From the NCBI GenBank assembly GCA_002479075.1, contig DLLG01000018.1, positions 10,749-46,172 on the forward strand: a stretch of DNA of 35,424 bases, written 5' to 3'. The DNA is from Clostridiales bacterium UBA7568. GTDB lineage: Bacteria; Bacillota; Clostridia; Oscillospirales; CAG-272. Shown piece after piece: positions 30,262-35,424 of this stretch (within the stretch, counting starts at the first letter, position 1; every line of letters starts with the position of its first letter). The notes under the pieces are model-generated. The model ran no database searches. It worked only from the letters and a program-made list of their open reading frames with translations, and was not told where the DNA came from. A program made the translations under genes and the position numbers.

Positions 30262-32670
30262 TTATTTTTTCTTTGCTCTCATAAATCCGAGCGCCGTTAT
30301 AAACGCAGCACACAGAACGATTACGACAACGCAGAGCGCTATTATCAAAGTGTTTTTGTTGCCGCTGTCAGACGGAACAGAGGGCTTGCCTGTCGTCGTA
30401 ACGGATGCGGTCGATGCAGGTGTCGTTGTTGTCTGCAATGGCTCGCTTGCCGTCGTTGTCGTCTGGACGGGGGAGGTTGAGGTTGTCGTTTGTGCGGGGG
30501 TTGCAGATGTCGTTGTCTGCGGGGGCGCAGTTACGGTTGCGGTTACAGTCGCAGTTGCGGTAGTTGTTGTCGTCTGCGAAGGTGACGTTGTCTGGGTTGT
30601 TTCCGCTTCCTTTTCCCATTTTGCATAAAGCGTTATATTTGCGCCTGCGTCTGTTATCACGGTGCTCATATCAAACTGCTTTGTAAGCTCCGCATCGGTA
30701 AACCAGCCGACAAAGCGATAGCCTTCTTTTTTCATCTCGAAGCTATACGATATCTGGCTTCCGAGCAGACACTTTATCTCTATCGGCTCTTCCCCTGCCG
30801 TTATGTTTCTGTACATCCGGCAGACATAATATTCGCCGGAGAGTTCGGTCATAGCCGATCCGACCTCGGAATAGCCCGTTCCGCTCTTCGTCTTGGCAAA
30901 CGCCTTGAAATAATACTTCGTTCCGGATTCAAGCTCATCAAACACGGCATAGAAGTTTCCGTTCTTGCTCATAACAGCCGAGAGAAGCTTGCCGTTTTCT
31001 TCTGTCGGATTGGCTTCCTTTGAAACGATAATGCCGCACGACTCGATCTCTTCGCCGAATTCTCTGAAAACGTTACCCTCGATAGTTACGGAATTTTTGC
31101 CGAAGGAAAGGCATTTTGCCGTAAGCATCGGCAAATACGTATAATCCGTTCTGCTGATCTTTATCCTGACGGAATCTTCTGTTTCGCTCAATATTTCAAT
31201 GCTTACGTTATACCCTTTTTTCCTGTCCCATCCGGCGGGATAAGAATTGAGCGATATGCTCTCCGAATCTGCGCCGGAGAAGTTCGAAGAATTGAAGACC
31301 GATGTTGATTTCTCGCCGGAGATATAATAGAACGGGTCATCTGCGGAGACGGTTTCAAGTCTGTTTCCGAGAACGTTCCAACCTGTTCTGACAAGCGGAA
31401 CTATACCCGGGTCGTGCTTTTTTTCGTCCTTTGAAACCGATGTGCAGGCTCCGCCGTCTTTATAGTATGACGCATTTATTCCCTCGTCTATATGCCAGAC
31501 CATCATTCCGCCGCCAGAGACGCCGGAGGAAACGTATTCGTCAAAGCCTTCCTTTGAGCGCAGCTCAACGAGGAAATATTCGTCCGGATCGATCGTCGGG
31601 ATGCGGAGAATATTGTATTTGCCGGACTTCGTTGAATAAAGAGTATATTCTCCGTCGCCCCCTATTTCAGTCTCCTGCGAAATTCCCGCCTTTATTCTTG
31701 AGTAAGGATCCGCATACGAAGGTGTCCTGCCGCCATTCAGCTTGTAACCGTCGCAGAGAAGCGAGAGGTTATATGCAAGCGGCCATCCCGCAACAGGCGC
31801 CGTTTTCCCTCCGTCGGAATTATTGTTGCCAATATCTGAAGCACCCATTATGCGCATCAGCATATATGCTATATCTCCGACACTTGCCGTAATGTCCGGG
31901 GAAGTATACTCGGAGATCGAAGCAACGTTGTTCTTATCGCCGGGATCGAGGGCGATTGTCGAATAATTAAACTTTCTGCTGCAAAGCTCGCTTACGGATG
32001 TAAAATGAATGTCGTCCGGAAGCTGCATTTCGGATGTCACGTTTGCCTCGTCGCAGCCAGGGTTTATAACAACAATGGAAAGCTCCGAAGAGGAAACTTT
32101 CTTGTCCCCGTCCTTATCAAAGCTGGAAAGATCCATATATTTCAAAGCTGCGGATATAGCATCGTCAACCATTCTGATCCTGTATATTCTGTACATTGCG
32201 GGATTGCTCAGCTTATAAGCGCTCGGATGCTTGCCCTTTATGTTGACGGAAATAACGCCGTCAATGCTTGTTCCGGCTTCTTCCTTATTTTCAATAGCCG
32301 CAGGAACATATTTGATTCTCCCGCAGGACATCTCGTCAAAATAATCCGCAACAGATCCCGTTCCGCTTCCGAAAACGATGTTATTCCAGTATTCGGGAGT
32401 CATCTTTGCCCATTGCTCTCCGAACTCGGCAGACTTCATATCTGCAAAGAGCTTATCGCTCTTTTCGGAATCAAAATCGTTTTTCCCGTTTCCGTTTGCA
32501 TCAAAATTCATTATTATTACAAGCAAAGGTATCCGTTTCTGTTCCTGCGCCTGCGTTTGCGGTTCTTCGTCCGATGCAAATGCGTAAACAAGCGCCGGAG
32601 CAACCATTCCGACCACAAGCAACGAAACAAGCACGATCGCGCATACCTTCAAAACATTTCTCTTTTTCAC
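30262..32670 (-). CDS. Cell-surface M6-peptidase-like protein with lost active site
   Basis: The 802-residue protein has a signal peptide (about 1-32), an M6 (immune inhibitor A-like) domain (about 45-510), a fibronectin-III-like stretch (about 515-640), one InlB_B/Listeria-Bacteroides repeat (YRFVGWFTDAEL, TLYAKWEKE), a Thr-rich stalk (about 695-765) and a C-terminal TM helix ending in RAKKK. M6 landmarks are kept: GRTPSYADPYSRIKAG, YFLVELRSKEGFD and GGGMMVWHIDE. But where M6 enzymes have HEFGH, this protein reads YMLMR (269-273), so all zinc and catalytic residues are gone. The start is GTG at 32670, with GGGAGG eight bases before it. A binding or structural role at the cell surface is likely. 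Confidence 0.83.
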   Translation of the reverse strand: MKKRNVLKVCAIVLVSLLVVGMVAPALVYAFASDEEPQTQAQEQKRIPLLVIIMNFDANGNGKNDFDSEKSDKLFADMKSAEFGEQWAKMTPEYWNNIVFGSGTGSVADYFDEMSCGRIKYVPAAIENKEEAGTSIDGVISVNIKGKHPSAYKLSNPAMYRIYRIRMVDDAISAALKYMDLSSFDKDGDKKVSSSELSIVVINPGCDEANVTSEMQLPDDIHFTSVSELCSRKFNYSTIALDPGDKNNVASISEYTSPDITASVGDIAYMLMRIMGASDIGNNNSDGGKTAPVAGWPLAYNLSLLCDGYKLNGGRTPSYADPYSRIKAGISQETEIGGDGEYTLYSTKSGKYNILRIPTIDPDEYFLVELRSKEGFDEYVSSGVSGGGMMVWHIDEGINASYYKDGGACTSVSKDEKKHDPGIVPLVRTGWNVLGNRLETVSADDPFYYISGEKSTSVFNSSNFSGADSESISLNSYPAGWDRKKGYNVSIEILSETEDSVRIKISRTDYTYLPMLTAKCLSFGKNSVTIEGNVFREFGEEIESCGIIVSKEANPTEENGKLLSAVMSKNGNFYAVFDELESGTKYYFKAFAKTKSGTGYSEVGSAMTELSGEYYVCRMYRNITAGEEPIEIKCLLGSQISYSFEMKKEGYRFVGWFTDAELTKQFDMSTVITDAGANITLYAKWEKEAETTQTTSPSQTTTTTATATVTATVTAPPQTTTSATPAQTTTSTSPVQTTTTASEPLQTTTTPASTASVTTTGKPSVPSDSGNKNTLIIALCVVVIVLCAAFITALGFMRAKKK

Positions 32671-32703
32671 GAAGTCATCCTCCCATCAAAATTCTTCATC
32701 ATT

Positions 32704-32732
32704 ATTTTATATTATAGAAAGGAAAAAGTCAA
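32704..32732 (-). promoter_or_regulatory. Sigma-A promoter of the M6-like gene
   Basis: On the minus strand TTGACT (32727-32732), 17-nt spacer, TAAAAT (32704-32709). A TATAAT at a ten-base distance inside the spacer is too close to serve as -10. Confidence 0.65.
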
Positions 32733-32766
32733 TATAATAAACGCTTTCATTCCTCTCAAAGTTCGA

Positions 32767-33414
32767 TCATCCCAAAAGCAATGTCTCAAGCTCCGCTATA
32801 TTTCCGGCAAGCTCATCCGCGCCCGCCGCCTTCAGCTCCTCTTCCCCGCCGTAACCGTATGTAACGCCGACAGTTTTCATCCCGAACTTTTTGCCGCCAA
32901 GGATGTCATACTTCCTGTCGCCGACCATAACCGCGCCGGCCGGGTCTATCCCGCAGCTTTCAATCGCATATGCAATAACATCCTCTTTTTCGGGTCTGCT
33001 CTCCGAAAGGGTGTTGCCCGCAACGAAATAAAAATATTTTCTTATATCAAAATGCTCAAGTATCCTCTCGGAATAAACGTCGGGCTTCGAGGTTGCGAGA
33101 ACGATCCTCGTCCCGCCGCCGTAAAGTCGTTTCAGAAGCTCCTTTATTCCGCCGTATATTTCGTTTTCAAACAGCCCGACCTTTGAAAAACGCTCGCGAT
33201 AGTAGCCAAGGGCAGGAGCTGCCTGCTCGTCTGTAAGCCCGCAATATTCCTTGAAGGAATATATCAGCGGCGGCCCGATAAACTTCAGAAGCTCCTCCCT
33301 CTTCGGCAGAGTTATCCCAAGCCTTTCAAGTGCATAGCGGACAGATTCCGTGATTCCGAGCGCAGGGTCGGTCAATGTTCCGTCAAGATCAAAGAGGATA
33401 TATTCATATTTCAT
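32767..33414 (-). CDS. HAD-family phosphatase (phosphoglycolate phosphatase-like)
   Basis: The 215-residue protein has all HAD motifs: DLDGT with D9 (nucleophile) and D11, the cap helices (about 18-85), motif II TSKP (Ser/Thr), the Lys of motif III near RPEKEDV, and motif IV GDRKYD. The closing GVTYGYG is typical of the Gph/PpaX/5'-nucleotidase-like subgroup. AAGGAG precedes the ATG. It has its own promoter (33562-33590) and probably belongs to general phosphate-ester housekeeping; the substrate cannot be told from the sequence. Confidence 0.9.
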   Translation of the reverse strand: MKYEYILFDLDGTLTDPALGITESVRYALERLGITLPKREELLKFIGPPLIYSFKEYCGLTDEQAAPALGYYRERFSKVGLFENEIYGGIKELLKRLYGGGTRIVLATSKPDVYSERILEHFDIRKYFYFVAGNTLSESRPEKEDVIAYAIESCGIDPAGAVMVGDRKYDILGGKKFGMKTVGVTYGYGGEEELKAAGADELAGNIAELETLLLG

Positions 33415-33561
33415 TTCCGGCTCCTTTTCTTAAATAATACATATGTATTATTTGAAAAATCTTTGATATATCGGGGTTTTTCGTTTGCAGTTGCAAATGC
33501 TTCAGCGCTTTCTGGAATAATCTTCCTGCTGAATTTTTGCCCGCCGATTTTTCTTTTAATC

Positions 33562-33590
33562 ATTTTATCATAATTTTCCGATTCTTTCAA
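33562..33590 (-). promoter_or_regulatory. Candidate promoter of the HAD gene
   Basis: On the minus strand TTGAAA (33585-33590), 17-nt spacer, TAAAAT (33562-33567). The leader would be about 140 nt. The open frame in it (33411-33641) begins upstream of the predicted start of transcription and has no ribosome binding site. Confidence 0.6.
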
Positions 33591-33634
33591 GTATCTTTGC
33601 ATATGCATTTTTCGACTCAAAATCTTCAAAGCTA

Positions 33635-33663
33635 TTGACAAACTCTCTTTCCGGCGGTATAAT
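33635..33663 (+). promoter_or_regulatory. Consensus sigma-A promoter of the AbrB-ABC operon
   Basis: TTGACA (33635-33640), 17-nt spacer, TATAAT (33658-33663): perfect in both boxes. Confidence 0.87.
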
Positions 33664-33665
33664 CA

Positions 33666-33692
33666 GTTATACTTGTTATACTTGTCATACTC
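33666..33692 (+). promoter_or_regulatory. Three tandem 9-bp repeats at the transcription start
   Basis: GTTATACTT (33666-33674), GTTATACTT (33675-33683) and GTCATACTC (33684-33692) lie end to end directly behind the -10 box. This is where a repressor would sit; the AbrB-type protein encoded next is the natural candidate. Confidence 0.55.
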
Positions 33693-33710
33693 AAATCAAG
33701 GAGGCACATT

Positions 33711-33923
33711 ATGATACCCGAAGGAAAATTTTTATTCGGAGTTGCAAAGGTCGGTCAGAAGGGGCAGATCGTCATACCGAAGGAAGCACGGGACGTTTTC
33801 GGCATTGCTCCGGGAGACACGCTCGCCGTTCTCGGAGATATAAATCAAGGAATAGGAATAGTTAAGGTAAATGATTATGAAGCATTCCGCAAAATGCTTC
33901 TCAGGGGAGGCGAAGACAAATGA
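33711..33923 (+). CDS. AbrB/MazE/SpoVT-family transcriptional regulator
   Basis: A 70-residue swapped-hairpin DNA-binding protein: VGQKGQIVIPKEARDVFGIAPGDTLAVL (about 14-41) is the SpoVT/AbrB fold, here with a short N-terminal extension. The part after residue 50 is a short charged tail. AAGGAGG precedes the ATG and the stop overlaps the ABC gene by four bases (ATGA). The context, regulator-ATPase-permease, suggests that it controls this exporter and itself. MazE antitoxin function is unlikely because no toxin gene follows. Confidence 0.9.
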   Translation: MIPEGKFLFGVAKVGQKGQIVIPKEARDVFGIAPGDTLAVLGDINQGIGIVKVNDYEAFRKMLLRGGEDK

Positions 33924-34657
33924 CAGACGCTATAAAAACCGTTGCGCTGACAAAAAAATACGGCGAAAAAACAGCCGTTAACGGGCTCGATCTCACCGTT
34001 CGCAAAGGAGAGCTCTTTTCCCTCCTCGGCGTCAACGGCGCAGGAAAAACAACAACCATCAAAATGCTCTCTTGCCTGACAGCGCCGACCTCCGGCGACG
34101 CGTTCCTGCTCGGAGACAGCATCGTTTCGGCACCGGCAAAGGTCAAGGCAAAGACAAACGTTTCCACGCAGGAAACAGCTGTCGCACGCAATCTTTCGGT
34201 TTATGAAAACCTCATTTTTGCCGCAGGAATTTATGGCTTCGGAAAAAAAGAGTCGGCTGATATGGCAGAAAAAATGATTGAAGATTTTGCTCTCGCCGAC
34301 GTCAGAAATTCAAAAGCAAAAACCCTCTCCGGCGGCTATGCCAGAAGGCTCAGCATTGCTATGGCACTGATAAGCAGTCCCGAAATACTCTTCCTCGACG
34401 AGCCGACCCTCGGTCTTGACGTAATCGCTCGCCGTGTCCTCTGGGACGTAATCTCCGCTCTCAAGGGCAAAATGACCGTCATCCTGACAACGCATTATAT
34501 GGAAGAAGCCGAGGCTCTTTCGGACAGAATCGGCATTATGGCAAGCGGCAAGCTGCGTGCCGTCGGTACGGCGGAGGAGCTGATCGCCCGCAGCGGCGCA
34601 AAAAATTTCGAAGAAGCATTCATCGCAATTGCAACGGGAAAGGAGGCGTCCGTATGA
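33920..34657 (+). CDS. ABC transporter ATP-binding protein
   Basis: The nucleotide-binding subunit of an ABC-2-type exporter. In 245 residues: Walker A GVNGAGKTT (37-45), Q-loop at VSTQETA (81-87), signature LSGGY (136-140), Walker B ILFLDE (156-161), D-loop GLD and the H-loop TTHYMEE. It is coupled by ATGA overlaps to the regulator before and the permease behind. Relatives handle drugs, antimicrobial peptides or lantibiotics; the substrate here is unknown. Confidence 0.93.
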   Translation: MTDAIKTVALTKKYGEKTAVNGLDLTVRKGELFSLLGVNGAGKTTTIKMLSCLTAPTSGDAFLLGDSIVSAPAKVKAKTNVSTQETAVARNLSVYENLIFAAGIYGFGKKESADMAEKMIEDFALADVRNSKAKTLSGGYARRLSIAMALISSPEILFLDEPTLGLDVIARRVLWDVISALKGKMTVILTTHYMEEAEALSDRIGIMASGKLRAVGTAEELIARSGAKNFEEAFIAIATGKEASV

Positions 34658-35403
34658 GAATGATGGTTTTTGCAGAACGTAACACAAAAGAGATCGTCCG
34701 CGACCCGCTTACTCTCTTTTTCGGCGCGGTGTTCCCCGTTATCCTTCTTCTTCTCCTCTGGCTCATCGGCAGAAACATCCCCGCAGGCGCAGGTCCCGAT
34801 ACATTTGTCATCGAAAAGCTCGCTCCCGGAATTGCGCTTTTCGGGCTGACGTTTATAACGCTGTTTTCTGCGCTTCTCGTTTCAAAGGACAGGGGCGACA
34901 GTCTTATGCTCCGTCTTATGACATCGCCTATGACAGCCTCCGATTTTGTCTTTGGCTACATTCTCCCTCTTATCCCGCTCGCTGTCATTCAGGTCGCAAT
35001 TACTTTCGCAGTATCTATCCCTATGGGGCTTAAAATATCCGCAAATATTCTCCTCGCAATTCTTGTTCTCCTCCCCGCCGCAATCCTTTTCATCGGCATC
35101 GGACTTCTCTGCGGCAACTTACTTACGGAAAAGCAGGTTGGCGGAATCTGCGGTGCGCTTATGACAAACCTCTGCGCTTGGCTCAGCGGTATCTGGTTTG
35201 ATGTTTCCGCCGTCGGCAAGTGGTTCAAGGCGATAGCGGATGCGCTCCCCTTTTCTCACGCCGTCAACGCCGCACGCTATGCCGTTGCGGGAGACTACTC
35301 AAAAATTATGCCGGAGCTCATATGGGTGATCGCTTATGCCGTCGTCATCTCGGTTCTTGCTGTCTTTGTCTTTTCAAGAAAACTCAAATCTTCAAATGTC
35401 TGA
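34654..35403 (+). CDS. ABC-2 type transporter permease
   Basis: A 249-residue membrane subunit with about six TM segments: 22-42 (FFGAVFPVILLLLLWLIG), 54-75, 97-125, 133-155, a region near 163-180, and 222-243. The layout fits the ABC2_membrane family. It lies in an operon with the ATPase. The stop is immediately followed by the start of the dispersed repeat at the window edge. Confidence 0.91.
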   Translation: MRMMVFAERNTKEIVRDPLTLFFGAVFPVILLLLLWLIGRNIPAGAGPDTFVIEKLAPGIALFGLTFITLFSALLVSKDRGDSLMLRLMTSPMTASDFVFGYILPLIPLAVIQVAITFAVSIPMGLKISANILLAILVLLPAAILFIGIGLLCGNLLTEKQVGGICGALMTNLCAWLSGIWFDVSAVGKWFKAIADALPFSHAVNAARYAVAGDYSKIMPELIWVIAYAVVISVLAVFVFSRKLKSSNV

Positions 35404-35404
35404 C

Positions 35405-35424
35405 CTACTTTTCTTTGACCGTAC
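35405..35424. repeat. Start of another dispersed-repeat copy, cut by the window edge
   Basis: CTACTTTTCTTTGA follows two bases after the permease stop and resembles 24179-24192 after the GH20 gene (CTTACTTTTCTTTGA). The last bases differ, so the loop of the palindrome seems to be longer in this copy; the rest is outside the window. Confidence 0.55.

Noticed and set aside
33411..33641. 76-codon frame upstream of the HAD gene on the minus strand
   Set aside because: There is no ribosome binding site, it starts upstream of the predicted transcription start, and the sequence is Lys/Arg-rich and looks like translated A+T-rich spacer.
33711..33923. MazE-type antitoxin
   Set aside because: No toxin gene follows; the next gene, overlapping by four bases, is an ABC ATPase.

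Overview
The window looks like the chromosome of a gut-type Clostridia bacterium (Bacillota, Oscillospirales/Ruminococcaceae-like). I base this on the gene content and order (DUF1385-prmC, rpsF-ssb-rpsR, YitT, an AGCS symporter behind a glycine riboswitch, an AbrB-ABC-permease cassette), on near-consensus sigma-A promoters that almost all have 17-nt spacers, on strong GGAGG ribosome binding sites, and on the zinc-ribbon/TIR protein families that I associate with gut Clostridia. The taxonomic call is inference.

Layout. (1) 1-372: gene-free, with a dispersed composite repeat and terminators. (2) 373-3463, minus strand: secG, then the set DUF1385-prmC-murI. (3) 3647-4807, plus strand: rpsF-ssb-rpsR behind a consensus promoter and a candidate S6:S18 leader hairpin, closed by an 18-bp-stem terminator shared with the convergent operon. 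(4) 4933-18590, minus strand: an accessory operon of eight genes read from 18.6 kb downwards: XRE regulator, TIR-RCC1 protein, six-zinc-ribbon SPFH protein, four-TM protein, RCC1 protein, TIR-TPR-membrane protein, zinc-ribbon-TM-DUF6273 protein, TIR-repeat-TM-DUF6273 protein. (5) 18818-21390, minus strand: a second XRE-led operon with a TM/leucine-rich-repeat protein whose N-terminus looks SPFH-like and a zinc-ribbon trypsin-like protease. (6) 21512-24176: YitT (minus) and a GH20 enzyme (plus), divergent. (7) 24177-24852: second copy of the composite repeat, then a glycine riboswitch with terminator. (8) 24853-26834: AGCS glycine/alanine symporter and GreA. (9) 26865-30224: SGNH hydrolase (minus), then alaX-mnmM-DUF523 (plus), a tRNA quality/modification set. 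(10) 30262-33414: a surface-anchored M6-peptidase-like protein that has lost HExxH, and a HAD phosphatase. (11) 33635-35403: AbrB regulator, ABC ATPase, ABC-2 permease, with the repeat family reappearing at the right edge.

The most interesting part is 4933-21405. Three proteins share an N-terminal zinc ribbon, a TPR-like region and a TIR domain with the usual catalytic-Glu position retained, but carry different C-terminal modules: a seven-blade RCC1 propeller, a membrane region, or a TM helix plus DUF6273. They sit with a companion SPFH/zinc-ribbon/four-TM pair resembling the parts of PspA/YdjI-type membrane-stress systems. A reasonable model is a membrane-associated sensing system with TIR (possibly NADase) effectors, controlled by XRE repressors; a defence or envelope-stress role is inference. 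No integrase, transposase, CRISPR array, tRNA or rRNA gene was found.
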